This document shows positions 24,005-31,543 of a stretch of DNA of 32,691 bases, piece after piece (the first letter of the stretch is position 1; every line of letters begins with the position of its first letter). The DNA is from Labrys sp. WJW. GTDB lineage: Bacteria; Pseudomonadota; Alphaproteobacteria; Rhizobiales; Labraceae. Below the pieces are notes generated by a model that was given only the letters and a program-made list of their open reading frames with translations, made no database searches and was not told the DNA's origin. Made by a program: the position numbers and the translations under genes. The stretch lies in the NCBI RefSeq assembly GCF_001676615.1, contig NZ_LYXZ01000048.1, forward strand, positions 1 through 32,691. The letters are read 5' to 3'.

Positions 24005-25206
24005 ATTTTTCCCGTCCCATTCGTATCGCCCCAAGCAAAGTCGGCCTGCTCCACCCACGAGCGGGGGAAACGGCCCAACTCTGCAAATGTTTGAAATCCT
24101 CAAGATTATTGCTGACCGAGCCTGCGGTTCGATCAGCAATCATCTGCTTGGCGGCCGTGCTCGCGTTGGTGCCGGCCGGTGGCGCCTCGGCACAGGACCG
24201 GGGTGCCAGGCCGGTGCTGACCCTGACCGTCCGCAGCATCGATACCGCAAGCTTCGGTCCCTTCGTCGGCAGCGTCGATGCCCGCTACCAGACCAATCTC
24301 GGCTTCCAGGTCGGGGGGCGCATCATTGCGCGCGAAGTGAATGTCGGCGACAGGGTCAAACAGGGCGACAGGCTGGCGGCCGTCGATGCCACGCTGCTGC
24401 GCCTCGCCGTGCAGTCGGCAGAGGCCGATCTCGCCAATGCCAAGGCGCAGCTCGCCAATGCCGTGCTGACCGAAAACCGCAGCCGCGCCTTGGTGGTCAC
24501 CGAGACGGCCTCGCGGGCCCAGGTCGACACGGCTGTGGCCGCGCGGGAGACGGCGGACGCAAAGGTTTCCCAGGCCGAGGCCTCGCTGCGGCAGGCACGC
24601 AACGTGCTCAGCTATGCCGAGCTCGTCGCGCCCTATGACGGCGTGATCACCGCCGTGAATTCCGACGTCGGCAAGGTGGTGTCAGCCGGCGACATCATCG
24701 TCACCCTGGCCCGGCCCGACGTGCGCGAGGCCGTGGTCGACGTGCCGGACTATCTGGCCGACGAGCTCAAGGCCTATCCCCGCTTCGACGTCGTTCTCGC
24801 CGGCGAGCCCAGTGTCCGCACCACGGCTACGCTGCGCCAGCTCGCGCCGGCTTCGGATACGGTGACGCGTACGCGCCGGGCTCGCCTGGCCTTGCAGGAT
24901 CCACCCAATGGCTTCCGGCTCGGTTCCACCATTTCCGTGTCGGCCACGCGAAAGGTCGCTCCCTATGTCGCGGTTCCCGTCTCGGCCTTGGCCGGGCCGG
25001 GCGACAAGCCGTCCGTCTGGGTGGTCGATGCGGCCAAGGCCGTGGTCGCGACCCGGCCGGTGACCCTGGTCTCCACCAAGGCCGGCTATGCCGTGGTCGA
25101 TGGCCTCAAGGACGGGGACATCGTGGTGAAAGCGGGGGTTGGCAGCCTGCAACCCGGCCAGGCCGTCGATCTCCAGCGCAGCCAGACTCTCGAGGAACAG
25201 AAATGA
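24001..25206 (+). CDS. RND efflux periplasmic adaptor (second)
   Basis: A second, distinct adaptor of 401 residues. The ATG at 24001 overlaps the previous TGA and has GAGGAG 8 bases upstream. An unusually long leader (about 45 residues, KVGLLHPRAGETAQLCKCL) precedes the hydrophobic signal segment (AIICLAAVLALVPAGGASAQ). Then come lipoyl half 1 (YQTNLGFQVGGRIIAREVNVGDRV), a coiled coil (ADLANAKAQLANAVLTENRSRALV), lipoyl half 2 (AELVAPYDGVITAVNSDVGKVV), and C-terminal barrel domains. A Cys-x-Cys pair lies in the leader. It overlaps the pump gene by ATGA. The leader's DNA contains an imperfect 12-bp palindrome, so the true start may be later (e.g. TTG at 24109), although that has a poorer ribosome-binding site. 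Confidence 0.88.
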   Translation: MNFSRPIRIAPSKVGLLHPRAGETAQLCKCLKSSRLLLTEPAVRSAIICLAAVLALVPAGGASAQDRGARPVLTLTVRSIDTASFGPFVGSVDARYQTNLGFQVGGRIIAREVNVGDRVKQGDRLAAVDATLLRLAVQSAEADLANAKAQLANAVLTENRSRALVVTETASRAQVDTAVAARETADAKVSQAEASLRQARNVLSYAELVAPYDGVITAVNSDVGKVVSAGDIIVTLARPDVREAVVDVPDYLADELKAYPRFDVVLAGEPSVRTTATLRQLAPASDTVTRTRRARLALQDPPNGFRLGSTISVSATRKVAPYVAVPVSALAGPGDKPSVWVVDAAKAVVATRPVTLVSTKAGYAVVDGLKDGDIVVKAGVGSLQPGQAVDLQRSQTLEEQK

Positions 25207-28200
25207 GCGGCTTCAACCTGTCGGACTGGGCGCTCAAGCACCGCTCCTTCATCTGGTATCTGATGATCGCCTCGGTGATCGCCGGTGCGCTCTCCTATGT
25301 GAGGCTCGGCCGCGAGGAAGATCCGTCCTTCGACATCAAGACCATGGTGGTCCAGGTGAACTGGCCGGGTGCGACGCTGGACGAAACCCTCAACCAGGTC
25401 ACCGATCGGGTCGAGAAGGAGCTCCAGCAGATCGGTGCGCTCGACTATACGCGCAGCTATACGCGGCCGGGCACGGCCACCATCATGGTCAATTTCAAGG
25501 ACACCACCAATGGCCGGGCCCTGAGCGATGCCTTCTACCAGGTGCGCAAACATGTGAACGACATCTGGTACACGCTGCCGAGCGGCGTGCAGGGACCCTT
25601 CTTCAATGACGAGTTCGGCGACGTCTACGGCAATGTCTATGCCTTCACCGCCGACGGCATCGATTTCCGCCAGTTGCGCGACTATGTCGAGGAGGTGCGT
25701 AATCGTGCGCTCGCCGTGCCCAATGCCGGCAAGACCCAGATCCTCGGTGCCCAGGACGAGGTGATCTATCTCGATTTCGATACGGCGCGCCTTGCCAGCC
25801 TCGGGCTTGACCGCCAGGCGGTGATCGCCTCGCTGCAGGCGCAGAACTCCGTCTCGGCTGCCGGCGTGATCCAGGCTGGACGCGACCGTGTCAGCGTGCG
25901 CGTCGACGGTGGCTTCAAGTCGGAACAGGACCTCAGGGCCATCAATCTGCGCGTCAACGACCGTTTCTTCCGGCTCTCCGACGTCGCCACCATCACGCGG
26001 GGCTATGTCGATCCGCCGACTTCGCTCTTCCGTTTCGACGGCAAGCCCGCCATCGGCCTGGCGGTCGCCATGGCGCCGAACGGCAATGTTCTCCAGTTCG
26101 GCGAGGATCTGAAGGAGGCCATGACAGAGGTCACCGGCACCTTGCCGATCGGCGTCGGCGTGCATCTGGTCTCCGACCAGCCGGCGGTTGTCGAGGAGGC
26201 GATCTCCGGCTTCACCCGCGCCCTGATGGAGGCGGTGATCATCGTGATGGCGGTGAGCTTCGTCAGCCTCGGCCTGCGCGCCGGACTGGTGGTGGCGATC
26301 TCCATCCCGCTGGTGCTCGCGATCGTCTTCCTGGTGATGGAATATACCGGCATCTCCCTGCAGCGCATCTCGCTGGGCGCCCTGATCATTGCCCTCGGCC
26401 TGCTGGTCGACGACGCCATGATCACCGTGGAGATGATGATCAGCCGGCTGGAGGCCGGCGACAGCCTGGGCAGGGCAGCGACCTTCGCCTATACCTCGAC
26501 GGCTTTTCCGATGCTGACAGGTACGCTGGTGACGGTGGCGGGCTTCATCCCGATCGGACTCAATTCGAGTTCGGCGGGCCAATATACCTTCACCCTGTTC
26601 GTGGTGATCGCCGTCGCCCTGCTGGTGTCCTGGATCGTCGCCGTGCTGTTCGCGCCCCTGCTGGGCGTGACCGTGTTGCCCAGCAGTATGAAGAAACATG
26701 ACGAAAAGCCGAGCCGGCTGGCCTCCGCCTTCAAGAGCACGCTGCTCGCCGCCATGCGCTGGCGCTGGGCGACCATCGCCATCTGCCTCGGCCTGCTCGG
26801 TGCCTCGGTCGTGGCCATGGGCCATGTCCAGCAGCAATTCTTCCCCTCGTCGGACCGGCCCGAACTGCTGGTCGACATGACGCTGCCGCAGAACAGCGCC
26901 ATCGGCGAGACCAAGACGCAGATGGACCGCTTCGAGCAGGCGTTCGTGGGCGACGGCGACGTGGTGCGCTGGAGCTCCTATGTCGGGCAGGGCGCCGTGC
27001 GCTTCTATCTGCCGCTCGACCAGCAGCTCTCCAACCCCTTCTTCGGCCAGGCCGTGGTGGTCACCAAGGATATCGAGGCCCGCAACCGCGTGCAGAAGAA
27101 GCTGGAGGCGCTGGCCCGTGACAAGTTCGTCGGCATCGATGTGCTCGTCCATCCGCTCGAACTCGGCCCGCCGGTCGGCCGCCCCGTGCAATATCGCGTC
27201 AGCGGCGCCGATCTCCAGAAGGTGCGCGAGCAGGCGATCAAGCTTGCCGGCATCATCGCCACCGACCCCAATCTTGGTACGATCACCTTCGACTGGAACG
27301 AGCCGGCGCGTGTGCTCAAGGTCGAGGTCGACCAGAACAAGGCACGCCTGCTCGGGGTCACCTCGCAGGATATCGCCTCCATCCTCGACGGTACACTGGC
27401 GGGAACCGCCTTCACCCAGGTGCGTGACAACATCTATCTGATCAACGTGGTCGGCCGCGCCACCGCGGACCAGCGCAACTCCGTGGAGACGCTGGAAAAC
27501 CTGCAGATCCCGCTTTCCGGCGGGACAGTGGTGCCGCTGCGCGCGGTGGCGAATATCGGCTATGGCATGGAGCAGCCCATCGTCTGGCGCCGCTCGCGCC
27601 TACCCACCATCACGGTGCAGGCGGCCCTCGTCGGCAATGTCCAGCCGGCGACGGTGGTCGACAGGGTGGCGCCCAAGGTGGCCGAGTTCAAGGCCGGACT
27701 GCCCGACCACTACAAGCTGGAAGTGGGTGGGGCGGTGGAGGAATCCGCCAAGGGCCAGGGGCCGATCATCGCCATCGTGCCGATCATGCTCCTGACCATG
27801 GTGACCATCCTGATGGTGCAGCTCCAGAGCTTCCAGAAGCTGTTCCTGGTGATCAGCGTGGCGCCGCTCGGCCTGATCGGCGTGGTGCTCGGCCTCCTGC
27901 CCTTCAACCAGCCCATGGGCTTCGTCGCCATTCTCGGCATTCTCTCGCTGATCGGCATCATCATCCGCAACTCCGTGATCCTGGTGAAGCAGATCGAGGA
28001 TCACGAGGAGGCTGGGATGGATCGCTGGACCGCCGTGGTGGACGCTACCGTCCACCGCATGCGCCCGATCATGCTGACGGCGGCGGCGGCCAGCCTGGGC
28101 ATGATCCCGATCGCCCGCGAGGTGTTCTGGGGCCCGATGGCCTATGCCATGATCGGCGGCATCCTGGTGGCAACCGTGCTGACGCTGCTGTTCCTGCCGG

Positions 28201-28256
28201 CCCTCTATGTGGCCTGGTACCGGATCAAGGAGCCGAAGACACCGGCTGCCGCCTGA
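25203..28256 (+). CDS. RND efflux transporter permease (AcrB/HAE1-like)
   Basis: A 1017-residue inner-membrane proton-driven pump with two repeats of six helices and two large periplasmic domains, the expected size for AcrB relatives. The first helix lies at about 13-32 (FIWYLMIASVIAGALSYVRL) after LKHRSF, followed by GREEDPSFDIKTMVV, typical of alphaproteobacterial HAE pumps. The proton-relay pair is Asp403-Asp404 in GLLVDDAMITVE. In the tenth helix the usual Lys-Asn is Arg922-Asn923 (IRNSVILV), a common variant in this branch, and MRPIMLTAAAASLGMIP follows. The start overlaps the adaptor's stop (ATGA), with GAGGAAC upstream. No outer-membrane channel gene follows, so one encoded elsewhere (TolC-like) must be used. 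The 3' end overlaps the convergent GNAT gene by 32 bases. Confidence 0.95.
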   Translation: MSGFNLSDWALKHRSFIWYLMIASVIAGALSYVRLGREEDPSFDIKTMVVQVNWPGATLDETLNQVTDRVEKELQQIGALDYTRSYTRPGTATIMVNFKDTTNGRALSDAFYQVRKHVNDIWYTLPSGVQGPFFNDEFGDVYGNVYAFTADGIDFRQLRDYVEEVRNRALAVPNAGKTQILGAQDEVIYLDFDTARLASLGLDRQAVIASLQAQNSVSAAGVIQAGRDRVSVRVDGGFKSEQDLRAINLRVNDRFFRLSDVATITRGYVDPPTSLFRFDGKPAIGLAVAMAPNGNVLQFGEDLKEAMTEVTGTLPIGVGVHLVSDQPAVVEEAISGFTRALMEAVIIVMAVSFVSLGLRAGLVVAISIPLVLAIVFLVMEYTGISLQRISLGALIIALGLLVDDAMITVEMMISRLEAGDSLGRAATFAYTSTAFPMLTGTLVTVAGFIPIGLNSSSAGQYTFTLFVVIAVALLVSWIVAVLFAPLLGVTVLPSSMKKHDEKPSRLASAFKSTLLAAMRWRWATIAICLGLLGASVVAMGHVQQQFFPSSDRPELLVDMTLPQNSAIGETKTQMDRFEQAFVGDGDVVRWSSYVGQGAVRFYLPLDQQLSNPFFGQAVVVTKDIEARNRVQKKLEALARDKFVGIDVLVHPLELGPPVGRPVQYRVSGADLQKVREQAIKLAGIIATDPNLGTITFDWNEPARVLKVEVDQNKARLLGVTSQDIASILDGTLAGTAFTQVRDNIYLINVVGRATADQRNSVETLENLQIPLSGGTVVPLRAVANIGYGMEQPIVWRRSRLPTITVQAALVGNVQPATVVDRVAPKVAEFKAGLPDHYKLEVGGAVEESAKGQGPIIAIVPIMLLTMVTILMVQLQSFQKLFLVISVAPLGLIGVVLGLLPFNQPMGFVAILGILSLIGIIIRNSVILVKQIEDHEEAGMDRWTAVVDATVHRMRPIMLTAAAASLGMIPIAREVFWGPMAYAMIGGILVATVLTLLFLPALYVAWYRIKEPKTPAAA

Positions 28257-28779
28257 CGAGCGCCGCCAGGTCGTCCCAGGCATAGACGAGGTTGTGCGAG
28301 CGCCAGAGCGGACCCGGATCGGTATAGGATCCGGCCTGCCTGGCGCCTTGCGCCTCGTAGAAGGCAATCGCCGGTCCATTGCCGGCGACGACCCCGATGG
28401 CGGCGCTCCGGCGCCCCTGTTCGACCAGCCGTGCCGCCATGGCTTCGAGCAGGGCCCGCCCGATACCCTGGCGCTTGTGAAGCGGGTCGACATAGAGGTG
28501 CTTGATCTCGCTGCGCCCATCGAAGATCGCCTGCGAGGCCATGCCGGCCGCGGCAAAGCCGACCAGCCCGGCCCCGTTTTCGGCCAGCAGCACGATCTGC
28601 TCGGCGGCAGGGGAGGACAGCCGCTTGTGCCAGCTTGCAAAGCGATGCTCCTCGTCCAGCACGACGAAGGCCTTGGAAGGCGCGAGCGCATGATAGGTAT
28701 GGCGCCAGACCGCGACATGCAGCTCGGCCATCGCCTTGGCGTCGTCGAGACGGGCCGATCGGATGTTGACTGCGCTCAT
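28225..28779 (-). CDS. GNAT-family N-acetyltransferase
   Basis: A 184-residue acetyl-CoA-dependent acetyltransferase. I take the ATG at 28779 (GGGAG 8 bases upstream, MSAVNIRSARLDDA), although the frame extends to 28821. Seen: the N-terminal IRSARLDDAKAMAELHVAVWRHTY, the beta-4 strand IKHLYVDPLHKRQGIGRALLEAM with the acetyl-CoA pyrophosphate loop (Q-x-x-G-x-G/A form: RQGIGRAL), and NGPAIAFYEAQGA near the end. It is the common single-domain type that acetylates amines of small molecules or proteins; no specific substrate is visible. Its stop lies inside the 3' end of the RND pump gene on the other strand, a 32-base tail-to-tail overlap. The 247 bases upstream to the Lrp gene hold no gene I can support. 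Confidence 0.9.
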   Translation of the reverse strand: MSAVNIRSARLDDAKAMAELHVAVWRHTYHALAPSKAFVVLDEEHRFASWHKRLSSPAAEQIVLLAENGAGLVGFAAAGMASQAIFDGRSEIKHLYVDPLHKRQGIGRALLEAMAARLVEQGRRSAAIGVVAGNGPAIAFYEAQGARQAGSYTDPGPLWRSHNLVYAWDDLAALVRRQPVSSAP

Positions 28780-29026
28780 TCCATCGCTCCCAACGCTGGC
28801 GCTTATCCGTTCAGGAAACACTCTTGGGACATGAAACGCGGCTCAAGCGCCGACGTTCCAAGACCATACGCTGCAAACGGCGACGTCGTCACTATGGCCG
28901 CCCCTCGAGATCCTAGCATGCCGTTGGGCTGGCGTTGCGCTCTCTTATTGTCGAGGTCGAGCTGCCCCTCACCCTTACCCAGTTCCATTCAATTTCAGGC
29001 GCCGTGCAAAGACCCTGGAGAATGTC

Positions 29027-29464
29027 CTACAGCCTTGCCTGTGTACTGCGCGGCGTAGCGAGCAAAAGATGGGTCTCGGAGGCGGTGACGCCCTGAATGA
29101 GGCGGATGCGGCGCAGGACGGCGTCGAGATCGCTGAGATTGAGCGTGGCGAACTCCACCACGATGTCCCAGCGGCCATTGGTGGTGTGCACCGCGCTGAC
29201 CTCGGGAAAGCCGCCGAGGACGTCGATGACCCGGTCGGCGGCCCGCCCTTCCACTTCGATCATCACGATGCCGCGCACCGGCATGGCGATCGCGTCGGCC
29301 TTGAGGATCACCGTGTAGCCGATGATGTCGCCCTGGGCTTCCATGCGTTCGATACGCGCCCGCACCGTGGCGCGCGAAAGGCCGAGCTCGCCGGCGAGGT
29401 CGGAAATGCTGCGCCTGCCATTGTGGCGCAGCAAGGTGAGGAGCTGGCGGTCGATGTCGTCCAT
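29027..29464 (-). CDS. Lrp/AsnC-family regulator
   Basis: A 145-residue regulator with an N-terminal helix-turn-helix (DDIDRQLLTLLRHNGRRSISDLAGELGLSRATVRARIERMEAQGDI, about residues 2-47) and a C-terminal RAM (ligand-binding) domain (VRGIVMIEVEG, VHTTNGRWDIVVEFAT, IRLIQGVTASETHLLLA). Length and layout are typical. It is divergent from an arginase gene, the arrangement known for arginine-responsive Lrp proteins that activate arginase in alphaproteobacteria (ArcR-type in Agrobacterium), so arginine or ornithine is the likely effector; that is inference from context. The 125-base intergenic gap is AT-rich with repeated TTGCCAA / TGCCAATT elements that could be binding sites. Confidence 0.93.
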   Translation of the reverse strand: MDDIDRQLLTLLRHNGRRSISDLAGELGLSRATVRARIERMEAQGDIIGYTVILKADAIAMPVRGIVMIEVEGRAADRVIDVLGGFPEVSAVHTTNGRWDIVVEFATLNLSDLDAVLRRIRLIQGVTASETHLLLATPRSTQARL

Positions 29465-29589
29465 GGATCTGCCGGAATGATCATGAGTTTATGCCAATTC
29501 GATAAGGTATATTGAGCTCTTTGCCAAATTGCATCGTTCATACCGCCAAGCCCGGGCGATAGACTGCCGCCGGATTTCAAGAGGCTCGC

Positions 29590-30525
29590 ATGACTTCGAA
29601 ACATTGTATCTTGCTGGGTGTGCCACTGCAGGAAGGCACGGGGCGGCTTGGCTGCGACATGGGTCCCGGCGGCTTCCGGGCCGCCGGCCTGGCTGGCGCC
29701 TTGCAGGAACTCGGCCACAGCGTCGAGGATCGCGGCAACCTTACTCCCGCACCCCAGCGCCCGCTCAGCCACCCCAACCAGGCCATAAAGCATCTGCCTG
29801 AAGTGGCGGCCTGGACCGAAGCTCTTGCCGAGGCTTCCTATCGTCTCGGTGCCGAGGGCATGCCGATCATCCTCGGCGGCGATCATGGCCTAGCTGCCGG
29901 TACGCTCAGTGGTTTCAGCAGGCGGGCGGCCGAAACGGGCCGGCCCTTCTTCGTGCTCTGGCTCGATGCCCATCCCGATTTTCACACGCTGGACTCGACG
30001 GTGAGCGGCAATCTGCATGGCTGCCCGGTGGCCTATGCCACCGGCAGGCCTGGCTTCGAGGGTTATTTCCCGCCGCTGGCCGCGCCGGTGAATCCCGAAA
30101 ACATCTGCATGATCGGCATTCGCAGCGTCGATCCGGCAGAGCGTACGGCCCTGACCGCCGCAGGCGTCACCGTGCATGACATGCGGGCGATCGACGAGCA
30201 TGGTGTCGGCCCGCTGCTGCAGGCTTTCCTGCGACGGGTGGCGGAAGCGAATGGCGTGCTGCATGTCAGCCTCGACGTCGACTTTCTCGATCCCGGCATT
30301 GCGCCGGGCGTCGGCACCACGGTGCCGGGCGGTGCGACCTTCCGCGAGGCCCACCTGATCATGGAGATGCTGCATGACAGCGGCCTCGCCACCAGCCTCG
30401 ATCTCGTCGAGCTCAATCCCTTCCTCGACGAGCGCGGCCGCACCGCCCTGCTCATGGTCGATCTCGTCGCCAGCCTGATGGGGCGGCGCGTGATGGACCG
30501 GCCGACGCGTGCGGGCACGGCCTAG
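29590..30525 (+). CDS. rocF: Arginase
   Basis: A 311-residue Mn-dependent ureohydrolase that splits arginine into ornithine and urea. The metal ligands are all present: His99 (GGDHGLAAGT), Asp126, His128 and Asp130 (LDAHPDFHT), and Asp229 and Asp231 (SLDVDFLDP). The segment SGNLHGCPVAYATG corresponds to the substrate-carboxylate loop, and VELNP near the C-terminus holds the conserved Glu. The order and length match arginases better than agmatinases. AAGAGG precedes the ATG by about 6 bases. A TATATT at 29508-29513 in the upstream gap could be the -10. The divergent Lrp gene is its likely regulator. The TAG stop at 30523-30525 is part of the end of a dispersed repeat. Confidence 0.92.
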   Translation: MTSKHCILLGVPLQEGTGRLGCDMGPGGFRAAGLAGALQELGHSVEDRGNLTPAPQRPLSHPNQAIKHLPEVAAWTEALAEASYRLGAEGMPIILGGDHGLAAGTLSGFSRRAAETGRPFFVLWLDAHPDFHTLDSTVSGNLHGCPVAYATGRPGFEGYFPPLAAPVNPENICMIGIRSVDPAERTALTAAGVTVHDMRAIDEHGVGPLLQAFLRRVAEANGVLHVSLDVDFLDPGIAPGVGTTVPGGATFREAHLIMEMLHDSGLATSLDLVELNPFLDERGRTALLMVDLVASLMGRRVMDRPTRAGTA

Positions 30526-30625
30526 AGCGTTTTGTGATTTCTCGGGGTCACCGAGAATCGCAAAGACGCGTCGAAACAAAGAGCTAGAGCAAAGTGCGGT
30601 TCGGAGAAACCGCGCTTTGCTCTAG
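30522..30625. repeat. Two-hairpin CTAG-ended repeat, copy B
   Basis: A 104-base element bounded by CTAGAGC and GCTCTAG. Hairpin 1 pairs TTTGTGATT with AATCGCAAA (one G-T) plus inner TCTCGG/CCGAGA. Hairpin 2 pairs GAGCAAAG with CTTTGCTC plus inner GCGGTT/AACCGC. It shares its ends and the central AATCGCAAAGACGCGTCGAA with copy A (20038-20142), but the inner stems differ on both sides, so pairing is kept. Confidence 0.9.
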
Positions 30626-30651
30626 CGCTGCAGCTATATTGCGCCATAGGA

Positions 30652-30759
30652 GGCGCTGGAAACACGGAGTGTCGACCTCCGGTCGACAATCTTGGAAACA
30701 TTGCATTTGCCGGCAAGAAAGATGTCGACCGGAGGTCGACACTCCATATCTCCAGCGCC
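30652..30759. repeat. Long composite inverted repeat
   Basis: A perfect 23-bp pair of arms (30666-30688 and 30723-30745) with a 34-base spacer, extended outward past a 5-base mismatch by 9 more paired bases (GGCGCTGGA at 30652-30660, TCCAGCGCC at 30751-30759). Each arm contains its own dyad GTCGACC-N3-GGTCGAC. Together with copy B of the CTAG element it fills the gap between the arginase and the ACT-domain gene. Confidence 0.88.
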
Positions 30760-30832
30760 ATTGTAAGATCGGCAACAGGGGCTCCCGCCGTCGCAATTTC
30801 AGCGCAGCGGCGAGGCGATCCGGGGAGGCGGC

Positions 30833-31246
30833 ATGCCACAGAGCGTTCGTGACACCGGGGCCATGATTGCGGGCATGACGCCGCGCCTCAAGGACGGGGC
30901 CTTTGTCTTCTGTACCACCACGTCGTCGGCCGTGATCGAGGCTGCTGCCACGCAGGCCCTGTGCTTCTTCCGGGAAGAGGAAGGCGTTACCCTGGTCCTG
31001 CCGGTGGACGTCGCCGCCACCCTCGGCTTCGATACCGCCCTGGCAATGAAGCGCATCGAGCTGGAGGTCTTCTCGGCTCTCGACGGCGTCGGGCTGACTG
31101 CCGCCGTGGCCTCCGCCCTGGCGGCGGTTGGAATCCCCTGCAACATGGTCGCGGCCTATCACCACGACCATGTCTTCGTTCCCGCCGGGATGGCCGAGCA
31201 GGCCGTCGCCGTCCTGGAGGCTGCACAGCGGCAGGCTGCGGGCTAG
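30833..31246 (+). CDS. ACT-domain protein (DUF2241-like)
   Basis: A 137-residue soluble protein of the small ACT_3/DUF2241 group. Seen: the N-terminal LKDGAFVFCTTT strand, EEEGVTLVLPVDVAATLGF, IELEVFSALDGVGLTAAVASALAAVGIPCNMVAAYHHDHVFVP, the characteristic ACT regulatory half with AAYHHDH, and a final helix. ACT domains bind amino acids; these short proteins have no known enzyme activity. The ATG follows a strong GGGGAGG site. It lies downstream of the arginase on the same strand, but two repeats occupy the 307-base gap, so it may have its own promoter. A role as an amino-acid sensor is plausible but unproven. Confidence 0.88.
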   Translation: MPQSVRDTGAMIAGMTPRLKDGAFVFCTTTSSAVIEAAATQALCFFREEEGVTLVLPVDVAATLGFDTALAMKRIELEVFSALDGVGLTAAVASALAAVGIPCNMVAAYHHDHVFVPAGMAEQAVAVLEAAQRQAAG

Positions 31247-31273
31247 GTCGTTGCATCCATCCGCTGCAAGCCT

Positions 31274-31486
31274 TCAGTCCGGAACGTGCCTCGCCCTGCT
31301 GAAATAAGGCAGCACAAACATATAGAGGCCGCTGAACAGCAGCAGGAAGAGCGGCAGCAGGGGCGCATAGACCACCAATGCCGGCGGCTCACCCAGTGCC
31401 ATGGCAACGAAATTGGCGATCACGGTCACCGTGAAGGCGATGGATAGCCAGCGATGGGTCTGCCGTATCAGGGCGTTGAAGTTCAA
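31274..31486 (-). CDS. Small two-helix membrane protein
   Basis: A 70-residue protein with two hydrophobic segments (about 13-32, LSIAFTVTVIANFVAMALG, and 39-60, VVYAPLLPLFLLLFSGLYMF) and a basic C-terminus. The start is a TTG at 31486, supported by a strong AAGGGAGG site 5 bases upstream on this strand. The N-terminal IRQTHRWLS is conserved-looking. It is the last gene of the ArsR-SRPBCC operon, 57 bases after the SRPBCC stop. No function is known to me; similar small proteins recur beside ArsR-SRPBCC pairs in alphaproteobacteria, as far as I recall, which would suggest a functional link. Confidence 0.8.
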   Translation of the reverse strand: MNFNALIRQTHRWLSIAFTVTVIANFVAMALGEPPALVVYAPLLPLFLLLFSGLYMFVLPYFSRARHVPD

Positions 31487-31543
31487 TGAAGCCTCCCTTG
31501 TTGATCTTGCACCGATGTCCCCCAGCAGGGTAGGGGGCGGGGC

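Noticed and set aside
25086..27191. 701-codon minus-strand frame inside the RND genes
   Set aside because: It is a high-GC antisense frame of low complexity (many His, Asp, Glu, Arg), with no recognisable domain, lying wholly opposite convincing adaptor and pump genes.
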